64,000 bases of DNA from Nitratireductor sp. (GCF_017794765.1 NZ_CP051236.1:1393619-1457618), one strand, 5' to 3'. Positions 32,782-43,911 are shown, counted from the first letter of the stretch. Notes: generated by a model from the sequence alone, not told the origin. Numbers and translations: made by a program.

Positions 32782-33801
32782 TCAATCCTGGGTGCTGTTT
32801 GCCGCCACCGTGGCATCGGTCTGATATTTGGCGAGGGCCCCTTCATAGCCGAACAGGGCGGCTGCCACACTCGCTGCGGTCGTTTCCGCCAGCGCTGCCT
32901 TTGATGCTGGCCTGAAGGCCTCTTTCACCAGAGAGGAGACCTGGACTTCACGAGAGGCGGAATCGAGCAAATGCCAATAGACCCGTACCTCATCCGCCTC
33001 CAGCTGAACGCTGGTCAGCAGTTCGTATACGTCACTTTCCGGCCCATACATCGACCTGACCCCGGAGACCACGCTTTCAAGCTTTTCATGCGGGCGTACG
33101 CCGACGGAGCGGATGGCCCTTTCCCTGCCGACATTCAGCCAAATAGCATCGTTGAGCATCTCCGCGAACTGGTTGGCGTCAGCGTTTGCCTGGCTGGTTC
33201 TCGCGGTGTCGAGCACGAGCACTGCAGCCGTCCCGCGATCAGCGCGGGTTGGCGTATCCAGCCAGAGCGGTGCTGTCGCTGTCAGCAAGAGGGCGAAGGC
33301 CGTAGCCAGTCCCGCTCCCGCTAGCAGCGAATGCGATCTGGAAAAATGATGCGGAGCAAGTGCAGCGAACGGATTCATTGGGCCGCGTTTTTCGAAGATC
33401 GGAACGTAGGCGCCCAGCGGTATGGATATGTGGATCGGGTCCGACTTGCCGGGGCCGGCATAGTATTCACGCAGAGATTTCCGCAGTTGCCCCGCGGCGA
33501 TCCTGACAATCGGGTCCACTGTCGCATCGAAACTGGCGTCCCTTCCGAAAACGTCCACCGCAATCGTAAACGCCTTTATTCGGTCTGCCCGTCCCGCGAG
33601 CGTTTCCTCCACCACAAAGCGCAGGAAGCGTCTGTTGCGGTCGGATGCCCTGAACTCCGAATTCCGAAGCAGCGCCTCCAGGACTGCTGTCTGCTCTTCT
33701 TTGGTTCCACCTCCTTCTGATGATGTGGCCTTCAATTCCTCCTTTCCTTCATGTGTCGTCACCCCGTTCCTGTGTGTTTCAGCCTGGTATTTCTGCAGCA
33801 T
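32782..33801 (-). CDS. Membrane-anchored protein with winged-helix-like N-terminal domain
   Basis: The 339-residue protein has a cytoplasmic N-terminal domain of a type I know from rhizobial adenylate-cyclase-like and TPR proteins (SEFRASDRNRRFLRFVVEETL, IKAFTIAVDVFGR, VDPIVRIAAGQLRKSLREYY, about residues 35-110). One membrane helix follows near 150-170, then a periplasmic domain resembling the FlgO/TolB-like N-terminal fold. No cyclase catalytic domain is present, so it may be a sensor or regulator. ATG 33801 follows GAGAGACA; the frame is open 59 codons upstream, but that part does not look conserved. No neighbouring partner is evident. Confidence 0.65.
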   Translation of the reverse strand: MLQKYQAETHRNGVTTHEGKEELKATSSEGGGTKEEQTAVLEALLRNSEFRASDRNRRFLRFVVEETLAGRADRIKAFTIAVDVFGRDASFDATVDPIVRIAAGQLRKSLREYYAGPGKSDPIHISIPLGAYVPIFEKRGPMNPFAALAPHHFSRSHSLLAGAGLATAFALLLTATAPLWLDTPTRADRGTAAVLVLDTARTSQANADANQFAEMLNDAIWLNVGRERAIRSVGVRPHEKLESVVSGVRSMYGPESDVYELLTSVQLEADEVRVYWHLLDSASREVQVSSLVKEAFRPASKAALAETTAASVAAALFGYEGALAKYQTDATVAANSTQD

Positions 33802-34309
33802 TGTCTCTCGCTTTTCGCAAGTTTGGAGAGCCGTGGGCTCGACTGAAGCGCGATGCGCCCGGCTCTCCTCAATCTGTGTCTTCGTTGTGTACGCAACAGG
33901 AGCGCCAGTCGGTCCTTCGGCAAACGGCAGAAATCTCCAGAAACCGGAGATTGCCGTTGGAAAGCGAAGCCAGCCCATCGCAATCGGCGGCCCTTTCCGT
34001 AAGGGCCGGTGGCTCTGGCTCGAACAGACAGCACAAGGAACGCAAAACTGATTAGAATTTTCGTGGGCGATACGGTTATCGCCTACGCTTCAAACAAGCA
34101 TTCTGCTAGGCTTATGAACAAGTAAGCCTCGCGCCGAAGGGATTGCACACGCCACATTTACCCGAGCGTTCCCGGGGCATTTCAAGTGACGACAAGACAG
34201 GCGGATGTCGAGCCATTGCCGCCGCGCGACAAGCAGAACCGTTAACGCATGGCCGCAGAAGCACAACAGCGAGAGGGGAGCGGTTGAAATGAATGGACCC
34301 TGTAAAGAA
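33802..34309. other. Intergenic region, no clear gene
   Basis: About 500 bp between the winged-helix membrane protein gene and tRNA-Arg. The first 177 bp could code if the longer start were used. A perfect hairpin GGCGATA-CGGT-TATCGCC lies at 34066-34083. The plus-strand frames here have no recognisable product. Confidence 0.4.
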
Positions 34310-34386
34310 TGGCGCGCCCGAAAGGATTCGAACCTCTGACCCCCAGATTCGTAGTCTGGTGCTCTATCCAGCTGAGCTACGGGCGC
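34310..34386 (-). tRNA. tRNA-Arg (anticodon ACG)
   Basis: A 77-base cloverleaf on the minus strand: acceptor GCGCCCG pairs with CGGGCGC, anticodon stem CCAGA/TCTGG around loop CTACGAA, T-arm with TTCGAAT, G73 and encoded CCA. The A34 is expected to be deaminated to inosine. Confidence 0.97.
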
Positions 34387-34526
34387 GTGGTCGCCTGAGC
34401 GACCGTCGAAGCGGTCATCGCTGCCGCCGACCGCGGTTAACTAGCGAGTGCGGCGCAGAATTGCAAGCGCTATTGAAGGAATTTTCTCGATATCTGCACA
34501 GGCTGTCCTGCCGCACTGCCAATGCC

Positions 34527-35981
34527 TCAGACCGGCGGGAGCGCTTCGGGGATGCTGATGGCGAAAACCGTATGCCCCCCAATGCTTTCCACCAGTTCCA
34601 AAGCCCCGCCATGTGCTCTCACAAGTTCCTGGGCGATCGCCAGGCCAAGCCCTGTTCCACCACTCTTGGCAGAGCCGCGAAACGGAGCGAACAGGTTCTC
34701 ACGCGCCTTTTGCGGCAGGCCGGGCCCGGTGTCGCTCACATAAATGCGTGCGGCACGACCCGAGCGTTCGGCAGAGACCGTCAGACGCTTGACAACGGAC
34801 GGGTCGTTGTCGCCGGCCATTGCCTGCACGGCATTTCTGCACAGGTTTGAAAGCACGCGGAAAAGATGCTCAGAATCGGCGCTGACCTCGAAGTCCCGAT
34901 CCACCGCATTGGCAAATTCGATCTGGCTGTCGGCTTCAAGAGGCAGAACGTTGCGCACCTCTTCGACCAGCGCATGCAGGCGCAACCGGCGGCGACTGGG
35001 CGGCGCCTCCTGTGTCCGGCCGTAATTCAGGACACCCTCCGAATAGGTCACGGCGCGGTCGAGGGTGCGCAACAGGCGAGGTGTGAGGGTTTTCACGGCC
35101 GGGTCGTCAATCGTGCTCAACCGGTCGGAGATGAGATGCGCGGAAGCCAGCATGTTGCGCATGTCATGGTTGATCTTGGAGACGGCGAGCCCGAGATCGG
35201 CCAGGCGTTTCTGCTCACCCAGCGTTTTCTGCAGGGCCGTCTGCATGCGCGCGAGTTCGCGCTCGGCCACACCGATCTCGTCGCCACGCACCTCTGGCGT
35301 AATGATTCGGCGCGGATCGTCGGGCGCTGCGGCGAAGGACAGCATGGACTGCGTCATGCCGCGAATGGGGCGGATCATGATCCGGTTGATGGCATAAAAG
35401 ACCAGCGTCGCGGTGAAGAGTGAAATGATCAGCGAGAGAAACGCCACATTACGCGCATAGGTCAGCATTGCATTCCTGAGATCCGTATCGGGTATCAGGA
35501 TTTCAAAAATCTTGCCCGTGTCGCCCACCTTTCCGAAGATGCGAAAAACGCGATCACCGCCGAAGAACAGCGTGGAGAAGGTTTGGGCGATTGCGTCAGG
35601 CGGCGTTATTGCATCGACGTCGATGTGCTCGTCCACCGCCGGGGGCATGTCGGTAACGACCAGAATCCGCGAAACGTCGGCATCGCGCACGGCAATCGCC
35701 TTCACCCCCGTTGCCATAAGGAGTTCGTCACGGATATCGGGCGCAAGGGCCTCATCCTCGCCTTCCATGAGAATGATGCTGACGGCGGCTGCGTTCTCCA
35801 GCCGCTGTTGCATCCACTGCATCCCGAAATTGGCCACCGAAGGAATGAAAATCAGCACTTCGGCGATCATCACAAATAGCACGGTCAGCACCAGAAGCTT
35901 GGTCGAAAGCCCGCGCGTGAGCGGAACGGAGCCCGTCTCATGCGGATGTTCGCTGATGTCGCCCGCTATTTTCTCTGCCAT
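34527..35981 (-). CDS. Membrane sensor histidine kinase
   Basis: The 484-residue kinase has two membrane helices (about residues 26-50 and 178-200) around a periplasmic sensor of 125 residues, then a HAMP-like linker (RPIRGMTQSMLSFA), a dimerisation segment with the unusual H-box KINHDMRNMLASAHLISDRL, and an ATP-binding domain (NLCRNAVQAM, DTGPGLP, GGTGLGLAIAQELV). The phosphorylated His is in NHDMRN. No response-regulator gene is adjacent, so it is an orphan in this window. Stimulus unknown. Confidence 0.88.
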   Translation of the reverse strand: MAEKIAGDISEHPHETGSVPLTRGLSTKLLVLTVLFVMIAEVLIFIPSVANFGMQWMQQRLENAAAVSIILMEGEDEALAPDIRDELLMATGVKAIAVRDADVSRILVVTDMPPAVDEHIDVDAITPPDAIAQTFSTLFFGGDRVFRIFGKVGDTGKIFEILIPDTDLRNAMLTYARNVAFLSLIISLFTATLVFYAINRIMIRPIRGMTQSMLSFAAAPDDPRRIITPEVRGDEIGVAERELARMQTALQKTLGEQKRLADLGLAVSKINHDMRNMLASAHLISDRLSTIDDPAVKTLTPRLLRTLDRAVTYSEGVLNYGRTQEAPPSRRRLRLHALVEEVRNVLPLEADSQIEFANAVDRDFEVSADSEHLFRVLSNLCRNAVQAMAGDNDPSVVKRLTVSAERSGRAARIYVSDTGPGLPQKARENLFAPFRGSAKSGGTGLGLAIAQELVRAHGGALELVESIGGHTVFAISIPEALPPV

Positions 35982-36040
35982 CGCTCAGCGTTTTCCGGGG
36001 CCGCTTCCGGCTGTTGTTCTCACGCAGCCCAAAGCATTAA

Positions 36041-37465
36041 TTAGCCGAAACGGCGCAGAAACCGCACTACCGCGCGGACCAGAGGCTTGCGTGTCGCTTC
36101 CGTGAAATACGTGATCGCGGCCCGTTTGCCAATCTCGGTCATGGTTGGGTAGGGGGCCACGTATCCGGCGATATCACGCACACCGAGTTTTCGAGAGATC
36201 GCGAGCGCCCAGAAATTGATCATCTCGCCTGCATTGGCACCCACGATGGATGCGCCGAGAATGCGGCCTTTGCGATCGGTTACGAGCTTGATCAGCCCCT
36301 CTGTCTTGCGTTCAGCCTGCGCGCGGTCATTCTCGGCATAGGGCCAGCGCAAAACGCTGATATTGCGATGGTTTTTGCGTGCTTCGCTCTCGGTCAGTCC
36401 CACATGAGCGATTTCGGGATCTGTGTAGGTGGCCCAGGGGATGATGGCGCGATTCTCGCGGGCAGGGAGGCGAAAGAGCAGGGCGCGGATCACCAGTCCG
36501 GCGTGATAGCCGGCCACATGGGTAAACTGGAGCCCACCCGCCACGTCGCCAATCGCGTAGACGCGGCGATTGCTGGTGCGCAGTTTGCTGGAAATCTTGA
36601 TGCCACGCCGGTCGTGCTCGATTCCGGCTCGGTCAAGCTTCAGCGACGCGATATTGGGTGTGCGGCCTGCGGCAATCAGAAGATGGGAGCCATCGATGCT
36701 GTGGTTTCCATCTGCATCTTCGAGGTGTACGCGCACGCCCGAGCGCCCACGCTTCTCAACCCGCGTCACCTTTGTGTGCTCGAGCACGTTAACGCCTTCG
36801 GAGCGGATGTTTTGCAGTGCAATGGCGGTCAGTTCGGGGTCGTCTTTACCCAGCGCGGTCAGCGCTTCCACAACGGTCACCTCACTGCCCAGGCGACAGT
36901 GCGCCTGCGCCAGCTCCATGCCGATGGGGCCACCGCCGACAATGATGAGATGTGCGGGCCTGCGGGTCTGGGAGAAAATCGTCTCATTGGTAAGGAATGG
37001 AACATCCTCAAGGCCGGCTATGGGGGGAACGAGCGGCGATGATCCTGTAGCAATGACGAAGCGACGGGCGCGGATCTCGTGACTGCCGGCGATCACCGTA
37101 CGATGATCCTTGAAGGAAGCTTCTTCCTGGATCACCTGCACACCCAGTGCAGTAAACCGCTCAACGGAATCGTTGGGCGCTATCGCGGCGATGGTCGCTT
37201 CCACATGCTTCATCACCTGGCGGAAGTTGACATCCGCCTCGGTGGGGGCGATGCCGAAGGCCGCGCCGCTTTCCATCAGGTGGGCCTGCTTGCCGGCGGC
37301 GATCAGCGCTTTGGAGGGCACACAGCCATAATTAAGGCAGTCGCCACCCATCTTGCCCCGCTCGACAAGCACAACGGGTACACCAAAGGCGGCTGCGGCG
37401 GCTGCGACGCTCAGGCCGCCGGAGCCAGCTCCGATCACGCAGATATCGGGAGTGAGAAGGGTCAT
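36041..37465 (-). CDS. FAD-dependent pyridine nucleotide-disulfide oxidoreductase (mercuric reductase-like)
   Basis: The 474-residue flavoprotein has an N-terminal FAD fold (DICVIGAGSGGLSVA), the redox-active disulfide in GGDCLNYGCVPSKA, an NAD(P)H-binding fold (LIIVGGGPIGMELAQAH) and a dimerisation domain. It belongs to the dihydrolipoamide dehydrogenase/mercuric reductase group. The C-terminal cysteine pair needed for mercury delivery is absent, so mercury reduction is unlikely. It is translationally linked to a TVP38/TMEM64 gene upstream, whose frame overlaps this gene by 134 bp; such pairs are common. Physiological substrate unknown. Confidence 0.9.
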   Translation of the reverse strand: MTLLTPDICVIGAGSGGLSVAAAAAAFGVPVVLVERGKMGGDCLNYGCVPSKALIAAGKQAHLMESGAAFGIAPTEADVNFRQVMKHVEATIAAIAPNDSVERFTALGVQVIQEEASFKDHRTVIAGSHEIRARRFVIATGSSPLVPPIAGLEDVPFLTNETIFSQTRRPAHLIIVGGGPIGMELAQAHCRLGSEVTVVEALTALGKDDPELTAIALQNIRSEGVNVLEHTKVTRVEKRGRSGVRVHLEDADGNHSIDGSHLLIAAGRTPNIASLKLDRAGIEHDRRGIKISSKLRTSNRRVYAIGDVAGGLQFTHVAGYHAGLVIRALLFRLPARENRAIIPWATYTDPEIAHVGLTESEARKNHRNISVLRWPYAENDRAQAERKTEGLIKLVTDRKGRILGASIVGANAGEMINFWALAISRKLGVRDIAGYVAPYPTMTEIGKRAAITYFTEATRKPLVRAVVRFLRRFG

Positions 37466-38246
37466 TCAGGCAATCTCTTGGTTGTTGGCAATCAGGCGAC
37501 CGGCGCAGTTTTTTCACCGCCACCGGTATGGCGGCGACCAGCGCCAGCGCGGCAAAGGCGAAGGTGAGTTGCGGCGTTACCAGATCGCCGAGTGTCACCT
37601 CGCGTCCGGCTTCGGCTGCGGCAACAATCACGCTGTCCAGCCCGTGGCCGAGATAGGCATAGGCGAAGGTGCCTGGCAGAATGCCGAGAAAGGTGGCCGT
37701 TGCATAGGTGCGCAACGGTACATTGAACAGTGCCGGCGCGATGTTGACGACCCAGAACGGGAACACCGGGGCGAGCCTCAGCACCAGGAGATAGTTGAAG
37801 GCGTCCTCCTCGAACCCCTTCGCCATGCGCGACACGCGACCGCCGATTTTCTGCGCCAAAACACCCGAAAGTGCACCGCGGGCCGCCAGAAAGACCGCCG
37901 AGGCACCGATGGTGGCCGCAATCGCCACAAGCGCGCCGCCGAGAAGCCATCCGAAGAGGAAGCCAGCAAACAGCGTCAGTATGGAAGCGGCAGGAAAGGA
38001 GAAAGCGACGGCCGTGGCGTAAAGAACCGCAAAGCCGAGGGGCGCTAACAACGGGTTTTGCACGACAAAGCCACGTAAAAAGCCGCGGCTTTCGGAAAGG
38101 AACTCGAGCGACAGATATTGATGCAGCCCGAGGCCGTAACCACCGGCAAGGCCTGCGAACACGATCAACAGTGGAAGAAAGCGCTTCACAGGCGAGGGCT
38201 TTGCATTCGCGTGATGATCATTTCCGGTTGTCTGCATCATCGTCAT
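37332..38246 (-). CDS. TVP38/TMEM64 family membrane protein, overlapping 3' end
   Basis: The product is a TVP38/TMEM64 (DedA superfamily) protein of about six helices, with the family core FPAASILTLFAGFLFGWLLGGALVAIAATIGASAVFLAAR and LVLRLAPVFPFWVVNIAPALF. DedA-type proteins are linked to membrane lipid handling. The frame runs to 37332, so the last 50 or so residues (from RRSPDCQQ) are an arginine- and cysteine-rich out-of-frame reading into the next gene. A run of six A residues (37509-37514) lies just before this tail. Removing one A would end the protein at a TGA directly before the ATG of the oxidoreductase. A frameshift, natural or from sequencing, is likely; the true product would then be about 260 residues. 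Confidence 0.8.
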   Translation of the reverse strand: MTMMQTTGNDHHANAKPSPVKRFLPLLIVFAGLAGGYGLGLHQYLSLEFLSESRGFLRGFVVQNPLLAPLGFAVLYATAVAFSFPAASILTLFAGFLFGWLLGGALVAIAATIGASAVFLAARGALSGVLAQKIGGRVSRMAKGFEEDAFNYLLVLRLAPVFPFWVVNIAPALFNVPLRTYATATFLGILPGTFAYAYLGHGLDSVIVAAAEAGREVTLGDLVTPQLTFAFAALALVAAIPVAVKKLRRSPDCQQPRDCLNDPSHSRYLRDRSWLRRPERRSRRSRLWCTRCACRAGQDGWRLP

Positions 38247-38403
38247 CTTTCAAGGTCTCCGCCGCCGCTTATCCATTTTGGTGCAGCAACAGGCCGTACA
38301 TGCGTGTTGCGACCTGTCCGTGCAACGAAAGATGCGTTGCCTCACCGCCTTTTGAGCCGCGGTCGCATCGATATCACCGAACCGTGAATGGCACAGACAA
38401 CAA

Positions 38404-38427
38404 AAAGCCCGCTCGAAAGCGGGCTTT
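38404..38427 (-). terminator. Rho-independent terminator after doxX
   Basis: AAAGCCCGCT and AGCGGGCTTT are exact arms around CGAA; on the minus strand the stem ends in TTTTTGTTG. It lies 20 bp after the doxX stop. Confidence 0.88.
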
Positions 38428-38447
38428 CAGGAGGGGCAGGGTTTGCG

Positions 38448-38831
38448 TCAGGCTTTTGCCCGTTCCAGCGAGAGAGCGCCGGGCCCAAAGGCAGCAAGCA
38501 CGAGAAGGCCGCCAGCCATAGAGAGGTTCTTCATGAACATGATGCTCTGCATCTGATCTGCAAAGTCGAAATGAGCGATGACACCGGAAGCGACGCTGAA
38601 AAGCGCGAGGAGAATTGCCGCGATGCGCGTCTGAAAACCGACGACGATGGCAAGGCCGCCAACGAGCTCGAGGAGGGCGACGATCCAGGCCGTCACGATC
38701 GGCAGGGGCAGGCCCATGCTGCCGAAATAGCCGGCGGTGCCACCGATATTGGTGATCTTACCGAAACCGGAGACGATGAAGATGACCGCGATCAGTATCC
38801 GGCCGACGAGAACGAGTGCATTCTGGGACAT
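38448..38831 (-). CDS. DoxX family membrane protein
   Basis: The 127-residue protein has four membrane helices and DoxX features (VLVGRILIAVIFIVSGFGKITNIGGTAGYF, LELVGGLAIVVGFQTRIAAILLALFS). Family members have been tied to quinone-linked and sulfur redox chemistry or membrane oxidoreductase complexes. ATG 38831 follows GGAAA; the longer frame from 38873 is unlikely. Monocistronic with its own terminator. Confidence 0.88.
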   Translation of the reverse strand: MSQNALVLVGRILIAVIFIVSGFGKITNIGGTAGYFGSMGLPLPIVTAWIVALLELVGGLAIVVGFQTRIAAILLALFSVASGVIAHFDFADQMQSIMFMKNLSMAGGLLVLAAFGPGALSLERAKA

Positions 38832-38950
38832 TGCTGGGTTTCCTGTGAGAAGTGATTTTCTTCGGTCAGGCATATACCGCGGAGAATTGTGTAGAAAAAC
38901 TGCCCCATTGGTTACACTGTGTCGTCAAAACAAGAGACAATAAACGAAAT

Positions 38951-38987
38951 CCAGCGGCCTGAAGGAAGTCCTTCTCCGGGCCGCTGG
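38951..38987 (-). terminator. Terminator after fumC
   Basis: CCAGCGGCC (38951-38959) and GGCCGCTGG (38979-38987) are exact arms; on the minus strand the stem is followed by ATTTCGTTTATTG. It lies 19 bp after the fumC stop. Confidence 0.8.
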
Positions 38988-39006
38988 GTGCTCTGAAATG
39001 TAACGG

Positions 39007-40398
39007 TCAGGCCGGCGCGATCATTTTTTCCGGGCGCACAAGCCGGTCATAATCCTCTTCGGAGACAAGACCGCTCCTGAGTGCTTCCTCACGCAGCGTG
39101 GTGCCGTTCTTGTGTGCCGCCTTGGCAATGGCTGCTGCGTTGTCATAGCCGATCGCCGGTGCGAGCGCAGTCACCAGCATCAGCGAGCGCTGCATGAGGT
39201 CGGCGATACGGGTCTCGTCCGCCTCGATGCCCTTTACGCAATTGTCGGCGAAGGAGCGCATCGCATCGGTCAGAATGCGGATCGACTGCAGGACGGCATT
39301 GGCGACAACCGGCTTGAACACGTTGAGCTCGAAATGACCCTGGCTGGCGGCGATGCTGACGGTCGTCTGGTTGCCCATCACCTGGGTGGCGACCATGGTC
39401 AGCGCTTCGGCCTGCGTCGGGTTGACCTTGCCCGGCATGATAGAGGAGCCCGGCTCGTTTTCCGGCAGCTTCAGTTCGCCAAGGCCCGAACGCGGGCCTG
39501 AGCCCAGAAAACGGATGTCGTTGGCAATTTTGAAGAGATCGGCGGCAAGCGCATTCAGCATGCCGTGGAAGGCGTTCAGCGCACCATGGCTGGCAAGCGC
39601 CTCGAACTTGTTTTCGGCGGTGCGGAAGGGCAGGCCGGTGATCGTAGCGACCTTTGCGGCGAACGCCTTGTCGAACCCGACCGGTGCGTTGAGGCCCGTG
39701 CCGACTGCAGTGCCGCCCTGTGCGAGCGCGTAGACGTCGTTCAGGCTCTCTTCGATGCGCCTGGCACCCAGTTTGAGGGCCGCCACATAACCCGAAAACT
39801 CCTGGCCAAGCGTGAGCGGTGTGGCATCCTGCGTATGGGTGCGGCCGATCTTGACGATACCGTCAAACGCCTGGGCTTTCTCTTCCAGCGCCTCGGTCAG
39901 ATACTGCAGCGCCGGCAAAAGCTCTTCAGCCGCCTCGCGGCCGGCCGCGATATGCATGGCGGTGGGGAAAGTGTCGTTGGAGGATTGCCCCATATTGACG
40001 TGATCATTGGGGTGGACCGGCTTCTTGGAACCCATTTCGCCACCCAGGATCTCGATGGCCCGGTTGGAGATCACCTCATTGGTGTTCATGTTGGACTGGG
40101 TGCCGGAACCGGTTTGCCAGACGGAGAGCGGAAAATGATCGTCGAGCTTTCCGGCAACAACTTCCTTGGCCGCCTCGATCATTGCTTCGCCGATCTTCCG
40201 GTCAAGTTTGCCCATTTCCAGGTTCGCCTCTGCGGCAGCCTGCTTGACGATGCCGAGCGCCCGCACCAGGGGAACGGGCATCTTCTCCGTGCCGATCTTG
40301 AAATTGCCCAGAGACCGTTGAGTCTGCGCGCCCCAATAGCGGTCTGCAGCAACCTCCAGAGGGCCGAATGTATCTGTCTCGGTGCGGGTCTTGGACAT
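39007..40398 (-). CDS. fumC: Fumarate hydratase, class II
   Basis: The 463-residue enzyme interconverts fumarate and malate in the citric acid cycle. It has the signature [15 protein letters not shown] with the catalytic serine, the [12 protein letters not shown] and [14 protein letters not shown] segments, and the [16 protein letters not shown] region. ATG 40398 follows GGGAG; an upstream ATG at 40419 adds only seven residues. Class II enzymes have no iron-sulfur cluster, which suits iron limitation and oxidative stress. Confidence 0.96.
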   Translation of the reverse strand: MSKTRTETDTFGPLEVAADRYWGAQTQRSLGNFKIGTEKMPVPLVRALGIVKQAAAEANLEMGKLDRKIGEAMIEAAKEVVAGKLDDHFPLSVWQTGSGTQSNMNTNEVISNRAIEILGGEMGSKKPVHPNDHVNMGQSSNDTFPTAMHIAAGREAAEELLPALQYLTEALEEKAQAFDGIVKIGRTHTQDATPLTLGQEFSGYVAALKLGARRIEESLNDVYALAQGGTAVGTGLNAPVGFDKAFAAKVATITGLPFRTAENKFEALASHGALNAFHGMLNALAADLFKIANDIRFLGSGPRSGLGELKLPENEPGSSIMPGKVNPTQAEALTMVATQVMGNQTTVSIAASQGHFELNVFKPVVANAVLQSIRILTDAMRSFADNCVKGIEADETRIADLMQRSLMLVTALAPAIGYDNAAAIAKAAHKNGTTLREEALRSGLVSEEDYDRLVRPEKMIAPA

Positions 40399-40664
40399 GC
40401 GATCGTGCTCCCTTGTCATTTCGCGCGTCGGGCAGTGGAGACGGCTTGAACAGGCCTGCTGCTTCTACCCGAAAAGTGCTGCCGTTTAATGGCGCGGGCG
40501 AGGGGATTTGGCAATAGGTTGCGCATCATGACCCTGGTCGTACAGGCTCGTTCGAAAAACTGTTCATTGCACTCCTTTCCGGCATTGAACTATCACAGGC
40601 GATATGGAGCGCCGTCTGCCATCGGCTCGCCAATTCGACGAAAACTGTCTTTCCGGGGGGTAGC

Positions 40665-41759
40665 GTGTTCAAAGGTTTGGCAAATGCACAGGCGATGCGG
40701 ACCGCAGGGCCCCCGTTCGCCGCGGCAGTGTTGATCGCAGCAGAACATTTCGGCCTCGTACAAGAAACCGACATACTCTTTTCTGCGCTGGCCGGACTGT
40801 TTCTCGTGGCGACCGTGTTTTCATCGGTGCATTTCGCCGAGGTTATCTCCGTGCGCATAGGCCAGCCCTTCGGCTCGGTGCTGCTGGCGATCGCCGTTAC
40901 CGTGATCGAAGCTTCCCTCATCATTTCGATGATGCTTTCGCCCTCGGAGGGGGATCCGACGGTGGCGCGGGACACGGTATTCTCCACAGTCATGCTGGTT
41001 CTGAATGGTGTTGTCGGTCTCTGCCTCCTCGCCGGGGGGCTACGTCATCATCAGCAATCGTTCCAAAGCCAGGGAGCGGTCGCTGCCTTCAGCGTCCTGG
41101 GTACCCTCGCAACGCTGACGCTGATTCTGCCCAATTTCACCCTGGCCGTTGAAGGACCGTATTATTCGACCGTTCAACTGATCTTCGTGACGGTCGTTTC
41201 GCTCTTGCTCTACGGGCTGTTCCTGTTTGTCCAGACCGTGCGCCACCGGGGAGATTTTCTGGACATTGCGGCAGCCGATACAGCTCTCCATAGAAAGCCT
41301 GGCGGTGGAGAAACCGCCTGGGCCGGTCTCATGCTGGCCATATCGCTGCTGATGGTCATTGTTCTGGCCGAGGCCCTGGCTCCCGGTATCGAGAAGGGGG
41401 TGTCGGCGGTTGGGCTGGCGGAGTCTTTTGTCGGATTGGTCATCGCCGCCGTGGTGCTGTTGCCTGAGGGCGTGACGGCGCTGCGCGCTGCCGCCTCCAA
41501 CCGGCTTCAAACGAGCATGAACGTGGCAACCGGTTCTGCATTGGCCAGTGTCGGTCTGTCGATTCCCACGATCGCCATTGCCTCGCTTGTTCTCGGTGAG
41601 CCGATCACGCTCGGGCTCGATCCGGAGCACATTGTGCTTCTGGTCCTGTCGCTCTTCGTCGGCATGCTGACCTTGGCCACGGGGCGCACCACCATTATGC
41701 AGGGTGCGGTCCATCTGGTGGTGTTCTTCTGCTTTCTGCTTCTGGCTGCGGTTCCCTGA
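40665..41759 (+). CDS. chaA: Calcium/proton antiporter, ChaA-like (CaCA superfamily)
   Basis: The 364-residue protein has about ten to eleven membrane helices and the two inverted CaCA repeats, with acidic motifs VTVIEASLIISMM in the first half and AAVVLLPEGVTALRAA in the second. It probably exports Ca2+ or Na+/K+ in exchange for protons. The start is GTG 40665, preceded by a GGGGGG run. Monocistronic, facing the groEL terminator. Confidence 0.88.
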   Translation: MFKGLANAQAMRTAGPPFAAAVLIAAEHFGLVQETDILFSALAGLFLVATVFSSVHFAEVISVRIGQPFGSVLLAIAVTVIEASLIISMMLSPSEGDPTVARDTVFSTVMLVLNGVVGLCLLAGGLRHHQQSFQSQGAVAAFSVLGTLATLTLILPNFTLAVEGPYYSTVQLIFVTVVSLLLYGLFLFVQTVRHRGDFLDIAAADTALHRKPGGGETAWAGLMLAISLLMVIVLAEALAPGIEKGVSAVGLAESFVGLVIAAVVLLPEGVTALRAAASNRLQTSMNVATGSALASVGLSIPTIAIASLVLGEPITLGLDPEHIVLLVLSLFVGMLTLATGRTTIMQGAVHLVVFFCFLLLAAVP

Positions 41760-41788
41760 CCAGACCCGATGATATCAATCCATGAAAA

Positions 41789-41813
41789 AGGGCGCTCCCG
41801 AAAGGAGCGCCCT
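41789..41813 (-). terminator. Rho-independent terminator after groEL
   Basis: AGGGCGCTCC and GGAGCGCCCT are exact 10-bp arms; on the minus strand the stem ends in TTTTTC. A weaker tail (CAATTTT) follows on the plus strand, so it may also serve the chaA transcript. Confidence 0.85.
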
Positions 41814-41839
41814 CAATTTTCAAGCGATGCGTGGCTGGC

Positions 41840-43489
<1,650 letters not shown>

Positions 43490-43545
43490 CTAGCTCCTGA
43501 GCTTCTTGAGAAACTCTGTTACCGTTTTGATGTGGTGGCGTGGGA

Positions 43546-43842
43546 TCAGCCGATGACGCCCATGATGTCGGATTCCTTCATGATCAGGAGATCCTCGCCA
43601 TTGAGCTTGACTTCGGTGCCCGACCACTTGCCGAAGAGCACGCGGTCGCCAGCCTTGACGTCCAGCGGGACGAGCTTGCCCGCCTCGTCGCGCGCGCCGG
43701 AACCGACTGCTACGATTTCGCCTTCCTGCGGCTTCTCTTTGGCGGTGTCGGGAATGATGATGCCACCTGCCGTCTTTTCTTCAGACTCGACCCGGCGGAC
43801 GACCACACGGTCATGAAGCGGGCGAAAGTTCGTGTTGGCCAT
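43546..43842 (-). CDS. groS: 10-kDa chaperonin GroES
   Basis: The 98-residue protein is a complete GroES ([37 protein letters not shown], with the mobile loop at about 18-34). It caps GroEL. First gene of the operon, under CIRCE control. Confidence 0.98.
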   Translation of the reverse strand: MANTNFRPLHDRVVVRRVESEEKTAGGIIIPDTAKEKPQEGEIVAVGSGARDEAGKLVPLDVKAGDRVLFGKWSGTEVKLNGEDLLIMKESDIMGVIG

Positions 43843-43911
43843 GTTCTCTGAACCCTTGATTCGGATGATGAATTAGGCTTTTCCTCCGTCCGGCGGGTGC
43901 CGGACTTGTCG

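Noticed and set aside
34293..34850. Plus-strand open frame over tRNA-Arg with the string ERIRTSDPQIRS
   Set aside because: Another tRNA-complement artefact, continuing into the antisense of the histidine kinase gene.
36041..37465. True mercuric reductase
   Set aside because: The N-terminal metal-binding domain and the C-terminal cysteine pair are absent, and no mer genes are nearby.
37505..37516. Programmed -1 frameshift site AAAAAAC in the TVP38 gene
   Set aside because: The heptamer is not in the required reading phase (it is read AAA AAA C), so a classic slippery site does not apply; a plain indel is simpler.
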